DNA of 64,000 nt from Tribonema minus (GCA_017506865.1 JAFCMP010000543.1:496001-560000), one strand, 5' to 3'; counted from the first letter of the stretch, positions 21,901 through 33,300 are shown. Notes: a model not told the origin generated them from the letters alone. Made by a program: numbers and translations.

Positions 21901-24900
21901 ATTGCATTAAGGGGTGGGCGCGCACAGCAACCCAAAAATGGAAATCTTCTCGAGTTTTGCCAATAGTTGATCAGTAACGGTAGTCTATGATAATAGCTCA
22001 TCAATAATAATAGCTCGTGTGCGCGGAAGGTCAGCTGCGACTTGGGAAAGAAAGGCCAATCTCTAGCATTGCATCACAGGGCAGGCGCACACAGCGACAG
22101 GAAAGTGAAGGTCCATCTCCAGCTTTGGCAGCAGCTCATCACGGCATGTGTGCGGGGGGCAGGCGCGTACAGCAATGACGAAAGTCAATTCGAGTTTTGG
22201 CGACAGCTCATCACAGGCTGTGTGTGCGGAAGATGAGCAGCTTGCGAACGCGCGCAGGAAAGCTGCTGTGCACAGACTAGTACAGTATTGCACTGTTGTG
22301 TGGTAATGATTACATGCCCCAATAGAGTCTAGCACTTGATACTGTAGTCGAAGTGCAGTTCTGTTTGCGAGCTGGTTGAGATCAGCTCCAGATGATTGTT
22401 GATGTAGGTGTCTCGGCAATCCTGAGCTGGCACACACAGGTTTGCTGTTGCTAGTAATAAAAGCTGCTGTGTGCAGACAAACAGTGCTCCGCGCACGAGC
22501 GCAGTAGTAGCCCGTGCACACTGCATGCCGTACATGCCACAACAAACTACGCACAGGGAGCGGGCGCCACACCGTCAGCTGAGTACTGGCATTTTATCTC
22601 GCAACATGACACCATAAACATCATCACCACAGTCATCTGCATCATAATTTGAGCCATACCCACAGTTTGATTGCAGACATCATGGATGCCATTCACACGT
22701 GTGACGCAGCACGCACTTTGTGATGAGCTTGAAGTTGCTCGCTTTCTTTGCCAGCAGCGGCACGACGCACTCCGCGTACGTCGTGGCGCGCCGCGCGCGC
22801 GGGCTGATGTTGAACGTGTTGGGCGCCATGCCAAAGCCGCCGCCGAGCTCACCGTCCGGCCCCTCGTTGGACGCTATGAAGGGCAGGTCCGCGCTGATCC
22901 ATGCCTGGGAGCGTCACAATGTGAATATTGAGAGTACAGGCTTTTGATTAAAAGTACAGGCGCACATGCAATGTGATGTACACATATGCGATGCGGATTT
23001 ATTTCTTGTGTTTGTTTCTCACGATTTGCGCAAACATGTATACAGCCTGCCACATTGTGTGCTTTTGTGGCAATCAGCGCAAATATGTTTTGGGCATCGT
23101 GCCAAAGCGGCTGCTCATCTGGCCTGTCGCTGCATGCCAGATGGGCCTGAACGGCGCCTGGGAGCGGCGTGATAAGCAGCGTGGAGCAGGAATTGCACGT
23201 GCATGTGCGCCGTGAAGTGCAGGTGTGAAGCAGCGGTTGTTGGCGAGAGCGATTGTGTCGGGCGCCATCCAAAATAAACTGCCAAGCTGCTCATCTGGCC
23301 TGTCTTTGGTGTGGCCGTAGTAGGGCTGGTCGGCGCTTTGCCACGCATAGCAACGGCATGGGCAGCAGTGCAGCGTCGCGCGAGAGTAAGCCGTGTGAAT
23401 CACGCGCTTGTCGACGACCGCGTTAATTGTTACAGCATGTCAGACGAACCAAGCAGTCGTTAGAAAATGAACAGGTACAGAGTGTGCACAAGGCGTACCG
23501 CGTACGTTGCCAACATGGATGTTTGTCCGGCAACGAGCGCGTCCGCAGCGCTGTGGCAGCGCGCACACGAGCAGACACGGTGCACGCATTGCACGCAAGT
23601 GGTTAGAGGTTACGCCCCATACGCAAGCAGACGTGGAGAAAGGACAAGTTCAATGGCCGCGGCGCACCTGCTGGAGCCAATCTTTCCAGCCAGGCTGACT
23701 GTACATGGGCGTCGATATTGGAATCGGGCCGTCCGTACCCCACGCATCATGCGCTGCGGACCTCAGAGATGGTATAGCGGTCTCCATGGCTTTGAACGCC
23801 TTCCACACGTGCTCTGGGCTCCATATGGCGGCATATGCCGGGCCGAATGAGGCCCACTTCCTGTAGTCCGCTTTCGCGCCCTGCACACGACATGTCATTG
23901 ACAGGCGAAATCATTTTTTCATGCCAGCTGAGGCGCTGCAATGCAGGTCGTTATGTACACTATAGTGGTATGAACGCGTATACGTGCGCGTACATACTTA
24001 CAACTGCAGTGCGCGCCTCGCTACAAACAACTCATCACACCATGTACAGCACTTGGTTGAAGCACATGCTTCAGCATGAGTACGCGTGCGCACGTACGGC
24101 TGCAGGTGCAGTCTGACCGCGCGCCATCACTCTATACTGCAGGTGCGCCGCGCGCACGTTTTCAATGAATGGTCAATAGTGCGCCACGTACACGGTGGTG
24201 CTGGGCGCCGTTGATGGCGCCGTTTCCGCCCGTGTGCCTGTCGAAGCGCAGCGGCGCGCCCCTGGTGTTGGTGAAACTTGCGACGGCAGATGCAGACTGC
24301 CCATGCGCCGTCGCTACATCACTACCCATGCATCATGATCATTCATCACTATAACCAATAGCGCGCAGACACCACACTGCAAACCACGTACCCGGTGGTA
24401 CTGCGCGCCGTTGATAGCGCCGTTTCCGCCCGTGTGCTTGGCGAAGCGCAGCGGCGCGCCCCTGACGTTGGTGAAGCCCCAGTCCAGCGCGCAGCCGGCG
24501 GCGCCCGTGGGGCAGACGTTGCGCACCAGACCGGGAGTGTTGATGGCCTGTATGATCCGCTGCGGCACGGCGGCGCTGGCGACGTCTGTGCGCGGCCCGC
24601 CCTCTAGCAGCAGCACGGAGTACTTTTGCGGCGCAGTGGCCAGTTTTTGGGCCAGGATAGAGCCCGCCGTGCCGGCGCCAACGACGACGAAGTCATATGC
24701 TGCCGGAGCTGCACGGGGCATGGGAGGGCGCCACAGAAATTAACAACTGTGAGGTACGAGGTGGAAGCTCGCATGCTGTCGAAGGGCACAATGCAGAGAC
24801 GGCATCAGAAATGTTAAGTCATGTGAGGAGGTCGCATGCTGTAAAGGGCAGAAATGTTAAGTCATGTGAGGAGGTCGCGTGCTGTAAAGGGGCACAATGC

Positions 24901-25285
24901 AGAGACAACATCAGCAATGTCAACTTGTGTGAGGTACGAGTTGGCAGCTTGCATGCTGCAAAGGGGTACAATGCAGAGACAACCTTTCAGTTTTGAACCA
25001 TTGACGCCAGGAAACGAACACTGCTGCAACTGCAAACTACGCCTGCACGAATAGCATCTGTGTGCAAACCTTGTTTTACCGCTTTTGTGCATTTAAAGCA
25101 TTGCATACTGCGTAAAGTATGTTCACATGGGCGAGACGGAAATGTAGTACAGAGGATTCCTCACCTAGTTGACGTTCCTGCTGGGCCTGCACAGAGAGCT
25201 CTGCCGCATCTGTCACGCGTGGAAGCAGCGTGGTGACTGCCGCTGCTGTGACAGCTGCGATGAAGCATTTGCAACACTTCAGCAT
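15905..25285 (-). CDS. GMC-family FAD-dependent oxidoreductase, secreted or organellar
   Basis: Ten minus-strand exons close in phase to 609 aa: 25285-25165, 24708-24392, 23880-23668, 22904-22717, 21894-21732, 21071-20877, 20224-20135, 19251-19024, 17802-17611, 16027-15905. GMC enzymes (choline dehydrogenase/glucose oxidase family) oxidise alcohols with FAD. Exon 1 encodes an apparent signal peptide (MLKCCKCFIAAVTAAAVTTL). Next come the FAD dinucleotide fold (YDFVVVGAGTAG, residues 45-56), GMC signature 1 (GGNGAINGAQYHR) and signature 2 (AGAIMSP...LLKSGVGP, split across an intron). At the C-terminus SHAFGSCALG supplies the usual first catalytic His (H549). The second catalytic position (normally Asn or His after DASVMP) aligns by eye with Arg586, so activity may be altered. 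The substrate is unknown. Introns are full of degenerate exon copies. Confidence 0.85.
16040..16800 (-). repeat. Tandem array of exon-10 acceptor copies in the GMC intron
   Basis: About five degenerate units of ~130 bp fill the last GMC intron next to exon 10 (16027-15905). Each holds a version of the exon start (plus-strand CACTCTGACGTTGGCCTGC; copies near 16175, 16295, 16450, 16580 and 16712), followed by GCCAAACTGGCAAGCA and GTGCAGGGGC-type words. Divergence is high, and no unit keeps the whole exon frame. The array appears to have grown by duplicating the 3' splice-site region. Confidence 0.75.
18390..19590 (-). repeat. Exon-8 echoes on both sides of the exon (GMC gene)
   Basis: Exon 8 (19251-19024) is flanked on both sides by decayed copies of its own ends. 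Copies of its 3' half plus donor lie near 18800-18870, 18600-18670 and 18395-18450; in the minus frame these read KPRIAF and EADKRVLYQ variants. Copies of its 5' half lie near 19355-19435 (reads PDGPNIDITFRPWRRPE, almost unchanged) and 19540-19585. Periods are roughly 170-210 bp. The copies carry stops or frame breaks outside the conserved core. Confidence 0.75.
19588..19610 (+). repeat. Interstitial telomere-type repeat (TTAGGG)
   Basis: Four consecutive TTAGGG units lie within the GMC intron, directly after a degenerate copy of exon 8. TTAGGG is a common eukaryotic telomere unit. Weaker isolated matches occur near 18165-18190, 30195-30215, 34950 and 46285-46330. A healed double-strand break or telomerase capture is a possible source; chance growth of a short repeat is another. 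Confidence 0.8.
21624..21717. repeat. Near-perfect 47-bp tandem duplication at a GMC donor site
   Basis: Two adjacent 47-bp units begin CTGTCACACGATGC and end CATGATCCATGTTCTGC. The next bases (CGGTCACACGCAC) resemble the unit start and contain the exon-5 5' splice site. The high identity means this is one of the youngest of the intron duplications. Confidence 0.9.
21905..22245. repeat. Degenerate ~85-bp tandem repeat in the GMC intron
   Basis: Three or more diverged units share GGGCAGGCGC(A/G)CACAGC, GGAAAGT and CAGCTCATCAC words (near 21910, 22078 and 22157, with a last partial unit near 22200). They sit next to the exon-5 acceptor (21894) and include flanking sequence of that splice site. 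Confidence 0.55.
23080..23345 (-). repeat. Two degenerate copies of GMC exon 4 start
   Basis: Near 23085-23165 and 23255-23345 the minus strand reads weak versions of exon 4 (22904-22717). In the second copy, SADQPYYG, PDEQLG and FWMAPDTI correspond to SADLPFI, PDGELG and FGMAPNTF of the real exon. Both copies lie in the intron upstream of exon 4, so they are acceptor-side echoes. Confidence 0.65.
24170..24300 (-). repeat. Copy of the GMC exon-2 3' end with its splice region
   Basis: The minus strand reads FTNTRGAPLRFDRHTGGNGA followed by INGAQHHR, close to the end of exon 2 (24392 side). It is followed by a similar donor region (GTGTACGTGG). The copy lies downstream of exon 2 in the intron. 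It could be used as an alternative partial exon, but upstream of the match the frame degrades. Confidence 0.75.
24749..24990. repeat. Degenerate tandem repeat in GMC intron 1
   Basis: About four units of 50-75 bp share GTGAGGTACGAG, GCATGCTG(T/C)AAAGGG and ACAATGCAGAGAC words. The array sits just upstream of the exon-2 acceptor (24709) within the intron between the signal-peptide exon and the FAD-fold exon. Confidence 0.7.
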
Positions 25286-26780
25286 GGCGTATGGCTGGAT
25301 TGCGCCCTCCAGCGCAAATCTTCCCCAGTTGAAGTTTGTTTCGCCGAACCGGAAAAAGGTCTCACACAGCTGTACAGTTGAAGTTTTTGCGTGCACTGTG
25401 CCTGTGCCACGAAGCAGGTGAGGTCCATCATGGGCTAAATGTATGTTTGTACTTTTCACCGTGTTTGTCTACAAAGGGGCGCATAAACGCCCATGATGAT
25501 CCAACTCTTACGCCACAGATCTTGAGGTCTGTACCTCAGCATTTTTGCACCCCCTCACGTGTACATCATCGCGAGAATTAATAAAAAGTACATCATCGCC
25601 GTAGCTGTGATCTCTGCAGCAACTGCTATTCTCTTAATCTGTGCAAACGCACATGGCGTTGCGTCCAAGGTCTTGGCAAGGTTACTGATCACCACAATCA
25701 TGATGAGGCGCCTTTACTGTGTACGTTTGGTACTGAAGTGCGACACAATACTTTCAATTCGTTCAAGTACACTGCGGCCTGTGGTGCTGCCAGTCGGCTG
25801 GCTTGCGCGTTTTCAGCAGCGAGGACAGAGAAAGTTGGCGATTGCGCGTGCAGCGGCACTGCTTGTGCTGCACACTCAGCGCCGATCATGATGGCAGCCA
25901 CCGCTTGTGAGCAGGACGTAGCATGTGCGCACAGCACCATTGTTCGCGACGATAGGGGCGCCGCCTGCGCTACTGCATGTTCAGCGATGGTAGCTGTTGC
26001 TCATGCAGTACGCCGCTCACGTAGCGGCAGCGCGCGGGACGGCAAAATCTCAGCGCCGTTTACGGCGCTTGTACCTGCTCACGGTGGCAGCGGCTGCGAG
26101 CGGTGCAACGGCGCGTGTAGGCAGGAAGTGGACATGCATCGGCTATACCTGTACCTCTTGGCGCAAACGTCAAGCACATGCTCCAATTACAAAGGCTGAA
26201 TTGCACTCAGCATTCACCTGATGCAGTCATGCTTACGCAAGTCTCACGACCCTGTTGTAGCACCACACACACTCAGGAACAGTTGACGCATCTGACTGCG
26301 CTTGGCAATGCATGTTGCCGTACAGATGCCTAAGACGACAAGGCTGAAATCTCCTCAAGCAGGCAACAGACATTTGCTGCTGCTACGCACATCCAGATTG
26401 CTACTTAGCGCATAGTCTTAAGTCCTTGGAGAGATGAGGCTTCACTCCATGATGGAATTTCAGGCCCGCATCGTACTGAACCTGTGCTACGTGGCGACGT
26501 TGCATACCATTCGACCTAATTAGATGCACGCAATGAACGTCCAAACAATGAACAATGGAGAGCAATCATCAACGTGTTTCTAAAAGATGCTGCAAATACT
26601 GATCGCCCATGTCAAAAGCACAACATGTAGGTGCATACATAGGCTGCGCAGGCGACTGGTGCTCTTCGACAGGGGGGCGCACGCACATGCAGCAGGAAGC
26701 AACAATTGCACAGCAATGCAGTACACACAAAGTGCAGCAGCTGAAACAAAACTGGGCCAGGGATGGTGTGAGAAGCGTGG
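25286..26780. other. Region upstream of the GMC gene, no gene recognised
   Basis: The first few hundred bases should include the promoter of the GMC gene. Open frames such as 25738-26199 (plus) lack recognisable domains and have Cys/Ala-rich composition typical of chance frames in GC-rich DNA. The 15-bp retrotransposon footprint at 25573 is the only clear feature. Confidence 0.4.
25573..25587 (+). mobile_element. 15-bp footprint of the retrotransposon 3' tail
   Basis: The insert GAGAATTAATAAAAA equals the last 15 bases of the full-length element's 3' end. It is flanked by a perfect 12-bp direct repeat, GTACATCATCGC, at 25561-25572 and 25588-25599. This is what a target-primed reverse transcription that stopped after 15 bases would leave. 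Confidence 0.75.
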
Positions 26781-27108
26781 CGTGTATTGCGTTTGTCCGT
26801 TGGCACCGGCGGGCGCTGCTGCTGCGACAGCAGCGCGCGCCAGCGCAGACACTGTGAACCATCGCGGACACCGTGAAAGGTGGTGACTCTGCTGCGCATT
26901 TGCAGCGCACATACACGGACCTCTAACCTACATACTCGTCCTTGCGCTACGCGCTGCATTGCCGCCTCCCGCGTGCGGGCACGGACCCCGTGCCGCAGGC
27001 GCACATGCAGCGCGCGTCAACTTCAACTTCAACACAGAGCTCTCCGGAGAGGACGGGTAACGCGGGGGGTAGAATGACTAAAAGGGGCGGGGGCGGGGCG
27101 GGGGGGCA

Positions 27109-27124
27109 GGGGGGGGGGGGGGGG
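27109..27124. repeat. Poly-G tract
   Basis: A run of 16 G within a wider G-rich stretch (27056-27130), just downstream of the stop codon of gene B. On the coding (minus) strand it is a C run. Confidence 0.85.
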
Positions 27125-27252
27125 CGCGGGCATCCGCAGCGGATCGCATTTGATCACAGACTGTATTGTGGTAGTGAGCCGGACAGAGCGGCACCGTCGC
27201 CTCGTTGTGCCGCTAGGTGACCGCTCTTGTTGCTGCGAAGACCACGCGGTGC

Positions 27253-28879
27253 TTAGTAGCCGCTGCTGAAGGAGCTGCCGCCGACGCCGCTGAAGCTGCC
27301 GAATCCGCCCCAGGGGTAGCCGCCGTAGCCGCCGTAGCCGCCGAAGCCGCCGTACCAGGGGAACCCGCCGAAGCCTGCAGCACGCAAACCATGCAAACAG
27401 AGAGGATTTATCATTTCGTTTTTGATGCGCCTGCATCGTGATGGAGACTGAGGCACGCGATGAGGGAGTGCGGACCACGCGAGCAGAAAAGGTTTATCAA
27501 TTCGCTGTTGGTGCACGCGCATCGTGATGGGGACTGAGGCATGCAATGAGTGAGTGCGGTGAGTGAGTGCGGACCATGCAAGCAGTAAGGGTTTATCATC
27601 ACGCTGTTGATGCACCTGGTGGAGACTTGAGGCATACGACCAACGAATAAGCGCGCTAGTTCGAACTACTTCGTGCTTGCGCAAGTGAAGCCCGTCTCAA
27701 GAGCGGTAAACACAAAGCGCAGCAACAGTTTGAGCGCTGAGCACTGCAGCACCGGATCGCTGCTGCATGGCGGGACGCCAGCAGCAGCGGCGCCGCCGGG
27801 CCGCGATCGGTGCAACACTGTATGCAAGTCAGCGTCATGAATGCAAGAAGGTACTGTCGTGTGACAGTGGCTCATGATTGAGGACTGAGCCAGGATCAGT
27901 ATCACATGCCTGACCAGTATTGCCGCCCAAAATGCCTGTTGCTCTTGAAACCATACATCAACATTCAGGTATGAACACACCTCAAAGCCAAATATGATCT
28001 TACTGACAGAAATCAAGCAAGGGCTTAAATCCTACTTGCCTTCACAATGTCTAAGCAGGCTCGATTGCCAGTGCTCTGCATCTCTCAACCCGAATACCTC
28101 TGAACTTCAATTACATGCCGCAGGCGTCAAGGGCGAACAGCTGCATGCTTGAGCTCAGAGCGTGCATGAAGCAGACAGTATAGCACGGCGTGACAAGTTT
28201 CAGCAGTATATGAGCAAACTCGGGGAGCCAGGCGCAGCTGTGGACGCTCACCTCCGTAGAAGGGGAACCCGAAGCCGGCTGCGGCGCAGATGGCAACAGC
28301 ATGCGAAAGGAGGGGGGCAGATGGAAACAGCATGCGACAGGGGGGGTCAGACACGATTACAAGCAAAGCGTAGCGGACAAGTGAGACGCTTTCACGCTTA
28401 CAGTTCTCTCGTTTCAATGCTTCACCGCGTGTACTCTTGTGAAAACGTGCCATGGCAGTGCAGTGTACAAGCACACAGCCCAATTGATTCCAGCCACCTA
28501 CGTGTCAAACCAAGCCTCAGCAAGCAAACTATCGCGTGTGAATTCCAAGTAGCAATTGAGTGCATACAGCGCCAGATGCGTTGCGCCTGAAGATTAAAAG
28601 CTACTATATACCACACTGACCAAAGCAAAAATACTTACAGCTGAAGGAGCTGCCGCTGCTGCTGCTGCTGCTGCCGCTGGAGGAGCTGCTGCCGTGGTGC
28701 TTCCTGTGGTGGGGGCGGTGGTGCTTGTGGTGGTGGCCGCTGCTGCTGCTGCTGCTGCTGCCGCTGTTCAGCTCCCTCTTCTCAACATCGCCCCTGAGGT
28801 TGGCGTGGGTCTCGGAGGCGCTGCCCAGGAGGGCGAGACACGCAGCCACGATCAGAGCGAGGACGGCCGAGATCTTCAT
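27253..28879 (-). CDS. Secreted Ser/His-rich and Gly/Tyr-rich protein (member B)
   Basis: Exons 28879-28639, 28278-28252 and 27374-27253 join in phase (both introns phase 1) to 129 aa. Exon 1 encodes a signal peptide (MKISAVLALIVAACLALLGS), a short charged pro-region containing NLRGDVEKREL, and a Ser/Gly block around His/Lys clusters (HHHKHHRPHHRKHH). Exon 2 is only 27 nt and yields a Gly/Phe/Tyr peptide (GFGFPFYG). Exon 3 is Gly/Tyr/Phe/Trp-rich (GFPWYGG, then repeated GGYGGYGG) and ends SFSSGY. The gene has the same three-part layout as member A and near-identical leader and pro-region to member C. Small tandem repeats abut the acceptors of exons 2 and 3. The role is unknown; composition suggests an extracellular structural, adhesive or metal-binding protein. 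Confidence 0.75.
27385..27640. repeat. ~95-bp tandem repeat beside gene B exon 3
   Basis: Three units share GACCA(C/T)GC(G/A)AGCAG, GGTTTATCA and GCATCGTGATGG(A/G)GACTGAGGCA. They lie in intron 2 of gene B immediately upstream of the exon-3 acceptor. A second, 32-bp duplication (GATGGCAACAGCATGCGA-type) at about 28285-28345 abuts the exon-2 acceptor. Confidence 0.8.
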
Positions 28880-29040
28880 GCTTGCAGGTTGGTGCTGAGC
28901 TGCACGTTGTGAGACTTCCGTGCAGCGACGGCTTGCGGCCCTACATGGCTGGCCAACTCCATGACTTGCTTAGCGCTATGGCGACACCGCTGCCATGACG
29001 CCTTCAGGGTGTCCAGTGGACGTTCTCGCACCATGAGTCG
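28880..29040 (-). promoter_or_regulatory. Upstream block of gene B shared with gene C
   Basis: Counterpart of 8389-8560, with shared ordered words such as CATGACTTGCTT and TGACGCC. It probably holds the promoter and leader of gene B. No specific binding site can be named. Confidence 0.35.
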
Positions 29041-30369
29041 GCGCAGACTTGCAGCATTCCTCAGGCCAGCTCGCCAGCCGGGATTTTTCTGGCAATGCTA
29101 TATGTCCTGGATCTGGGATGGCGTCGGCGCTTCTCATCGATCGATCGATCGAGATTGAGGTTCCTTTTGAGAATTGCCGATGCGTCATCGACAGCGCATC
29201 ATGCGTTCCTCAACTGATGCGTGCGTTAACGAGGACGGCAGGCCGTTGCGCAATGCGACGTGTCACGTACATACTAGCTTGTGCTGTACTGGATGGTACT
29301 GGATGCCGATCTACGTAATTACGTAACCCTCTCACTTTCAACTTCAATACAACTTCAACTGTTCCGAACTTTGAAGCTTGCTGGCAGTTTAGCAGCAGCA
29401 ACAGGCAGGCGGAAACCAGCGCCAGTGAGGCCTCAGCCAACTGCGCAGCGCGAGCAACTGAGGCGGAGGACGGCAACTGGAGCAGGGCAGGGAGCGCTGA
29501 AGTCGCTCGTCAGTCACCGAGCCCGAGTGTCAGAGCAGAACCCAAGTTTAGGCCTGCTGGGTCTAGGCGTGGGGCAGCGACTGGTTGCGTGGAAGTAGGG
29601 GGCGCCATGCCTATCAATATGAGCAGCAAGACGGTGGCATTTTGCGTCGGGTGAGTGGCGCGAGGTTCGATGCAATATTCAACCAAAAAGCTGTGCTTGC
29701 TGTGTTGAGAGCAGAAGTTGGCGTATGGTATGGTGAGTTATGCGTGTATTGATTTGATGAGCTCAGCGCCAAGGAATGAAGATCAATTGCGAAAGTTGCG
29801 CGACAGCCGCCGTGCATATTCAGAACATGCCTCAAACACTCGAGAATGTTGACCGTGCTTTTGGTCGGCAACTGCCTCCATCACTACATCGGCTATGACT
29901 ATGTAGCTTCATCCCCGTTGGCATCGCACGTCGATGTTCTGCTGCACCTATGCGCTTGTGTGTTGTGCCTTCAGCACTGGCACAGTAAAGCTGACCGCGC
30001 TGCATGGAGTGCGATGCACCCACTGAGGGTCATGGATCTCTGTGCGTGCACACCGCAGATTCGCTCAGCTTCACCACGATTGTAATCTCTTGCCATACCT
30101 TGAGAGGGGTAAGCACACTCATGCGGTACGGGCACAGTCATCTGCACGCACGCATTTCAACACCTCCGCAGCAGCGTCCTGCAGCGCACGACACTACACC
30201 TAACCCAAACCCTAATCGCGGCGGTCGCACCAGTCACACCTTCCATCTGAAACTCACCTTCCTATCAATGCTGCCCTGTCCACTGCACCTGTTGACACCG
30301 CATCCTTCGCAACAATCTGCCCGCATCCCCACGCCAACTTCAACTTCAACCGGCAGTTACGGCGTGACC
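29041..30369. other. Intergenic region before PFK-2, nothing recognised
   Basis: No supported gene. A GATC-rich CGATCGATCGATCGA run is at about 29136-29152, and CTTCAACTTCAAC words occur near 29338-29360 and 30334-30350. The last few hundred bases presumably contain the PFK-2/FBPase-2 promoter; the frame open from 30004 extends upstream of the chosen start but shows no conserved sequence. Confidence 0.4.
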
Positions 30370-33300
30370 ATGGCCATCACGCTGCTGTTCGTGCGGCTGC
30401 GCTCCGCGACGCTGGGGCGGCGGAAGCGGAGGGGGTCGGGGGCGGGGGCGGGGGCGGGGGCGGGGCGCGTGGGGGGGATGCGGCGCTCGCTGTCGTACCT
30501 GCGCTCGCGCAACAACTCCGCGAACCAGCTGGCGCGGAGCGCGCCCGGCAGCCCGGGCCTGCCGCGCGTGCCATCGCAGGTGAGTGGGGACTGTTGAGCG
30601 CTGCGCAGTGTGCAGTGGTAGGTAGGGTAGGAGGCCCGTGGAGAGTCACCTGGCCTGCCACGCGTGCCATCGCAGGTGGGTGGGGACCGCTGTGCGCTGC
30701 GTAGTGTGTGCAGTGATAGGTAGGTAAAGGGGTCCGTGGAGAGTCACCTGGCTTGCCGCGCGTGCCATCTCAGGTGAGCGGGGACCGTTCAGCGCTGCGC
30801 TGTGTGCCCGGCCCGATTTTGACGAGCCAGGCGCTACTAGTAGTGTTGATGCTGTTGGCGCCTTGCTGTGTGCGCGCGTGTGTGTATGTGTGTGTGTTGA
30901 ATGTGGTCGAGCGAGTGAGTGAGTGAGTGAGTGAGCACGGCCCAGCCTCACCGCTCAGTGCTGCGGATGTGCAACACCTTGGCAGCGCATGGGAGGACAT
31001 TTCAAATTTGGTACAGAGTGTGACTCGTACGTTCATGCTGCCCACACTATGTGTCAACGACATAGCATGTATGTAGCTATCGGGCTGCTGAATGCGTCCG
31101 TGGGCATCACTGATCAAATGCAATAGTTCAGGGCCGTCAGGCGCTGCCGCCCCCCCCCTCTCCCCAGTGTCAATGTGGACAGATGACTCTTGCATCGCTG
31201 AATGTTGACGCTGATGCATGTACTTCCCCCCCTTCCGCACGCACGTACACACATAATGAAAACAGGGGAGCCAGCTCGGAACTCTTGCCGGCAAGCCTCT
31301 GGCAAAGCAGAGCCGGCGATTGGGGCACTGGACGATGAACAGGAAGCTGGTGCTGGTGATGGTGGGGCTGCCGGCGCGTGGCAAGAGCTACATTGTCAAG
31401 ATGCTCATACGCTACCTGAGCTGGATAGGTAAGCGCTGCTGTCACCTTGCAGTTGACGCACCTACTGCAACATGAACTACTGTGAGGCCGCCGGCCGGGT
31501 GTAAGAGCTGCATTGTCAAGATGCTCATACGCTACCTGAGCTGGACAGGTGAGCGCTGCTGACGCTATGCGCATGGGCGGACGATGCACCTACTTCAGCA
31601 TGAGGTACTGCACTGGCGCTAGATGGACACATTGACAACTTTCCAAGAATAACACCGTTGACACGTGCGCGTTTGAACACCAATCTGTTGCAGTACGGGT
31701 AGTCACGAAGCACGTGGTGACTGCTGAAGGGAGCGAGCGCAGCGGTTGCCACGCTGCACGCAGTGACGCACCCGCTTCAAGTTGAAGAAGTGCATGGTCA
31801 GCACACATTGCTGTTTGACTGCCGTCTCCTAGAGTGCATGTGCCTATCTGATGCAACGTGCTTCGGCGTTACGGTAGTGGCAGTGACTGCCAGGGCATGC
31901 ACGATGCAGGTACGTTCAGTCAAAGTTTTCAGCGCAGCACCTTCAGGCGGATGGATAGGTTGGCGCAAAGGCACAGCCAGCAAGTACCCTTTACTGCTGA
32001 GTCCATGAGTTTGCAGCATCACATACGCCATACAACGTCAGCAGTGAGCTCTTTGAAGTTGACTAAACAGGTTGAAAACTCCGCAAGCGCTGTATGTAGA
32101 GTTCTGCAGAAGATCGTCTTCTCGTGGCGGCACCAACTACTTTGTACAGCATAGTTAAGAAAGTGAATGCTGACTTGCTCATCTCAGCCAGTGAAAGCCA
32201 GCTGCTGACCGTAAACTTCAGCTGCTTCTCCTATCTCTCTGGTCTATTTGAAACGCACTTTCTCAGCAGTAGCGGCGCGGTGCATGTGACGATATGGTGA
32301 TGCTCAGGCGGATACCTGTGTCATTGCGTGGGCATGGGATGTACATCATGACGGGATGACGTCTCAGCCGACGCACAAGTCATTGTTCAAGCAATGCGTA
32401 ATGCAGATGGTGAGTGGCGGCGATACTTGTGTGTGTCATTGCTCAGGCAATGCGTCAGTGTGCGAGATGCACAAGCAGTCCTCACAGTACCACAGAAGCT
32501 GAAAATGGCATGAACGTACATGAATGTTCACATTACCTGTGGCATCGTACTCCACTGTACCGGGAAGCGGCTTCGCCAACAGACGAAATCGCCGATCTGT
32601 GCTCATTTACGCACCAAGCTGTTGCAGCGCCAGTCGCTGTGCAGCTTTTGCATGGTGACAGCTGACAGCCGATGGCACAATTGTGATGATATGTACAGCA
32701 GTACAGTAGCCATCCACTCGCTCCGCTGTTCGCATCATCGTGAGCCACTGCCCTACGCTCGACTCTTGTGCTCGCCGCAACGCGCTGTGCGTAGGCTCCA
32801 CGCTGTGGGCTATGGGTGTCGTCTTGTGACTACAAGCATAGGTTAACCGTATAGAAGTATAGCATAGAAACCAAGGGTGCGCACACTGAGACTGGCATTC
32901 TATGTGGCCATCAGCAACGTCAAACCATCGCAAAAAGCATGATGCTTAGGCTGAAACCATGACATTGAGACAGCATCCTCTGTGTCAGGTCTGAGCCACA
33001 TACCTGCAGGCATCGGCGCTTCACCATCAGACAAACCTTTCCCTGTTGAATTGCACGGAGCGGCATGGCCCACTTGAGGCATGCTGAACACTTATCAACC
33101 GTTTATCATGGCTACGGCTAGTTCTGCGCCATCCCCTGCTCACCATCCATGAGCCTGGTTAACTTCAACTGCAAACTGCAATCTACCGCGATGAACCACC
33201 GCAGGGTTCCCGACCAAAGTGTTCAACATCGGCGACTACCGGCGGAAGCTGGGGTTCGCCGGCGTCGACAAGTCCTTCTTCGAGCCCTGCAACAAGGAGG

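Noticed and set aside
15905-25285. Identification of the GMC protein as fatty acid photodecarboxylase
   Set aside because: The cysteine in the TSTGC motif of those enzymes corresponds to Leu here (LTTTGLP), and other active-site segments differ; only the general GMC family is supported.
25738-26199. 153-aa plus-strand frame upstream of the GMC gene
   Set aside because: Cys/Ala/Ser-rich with no motif, an equally long antisense frame, and no supporting context; probably a chance frame in GC-rich DNA.
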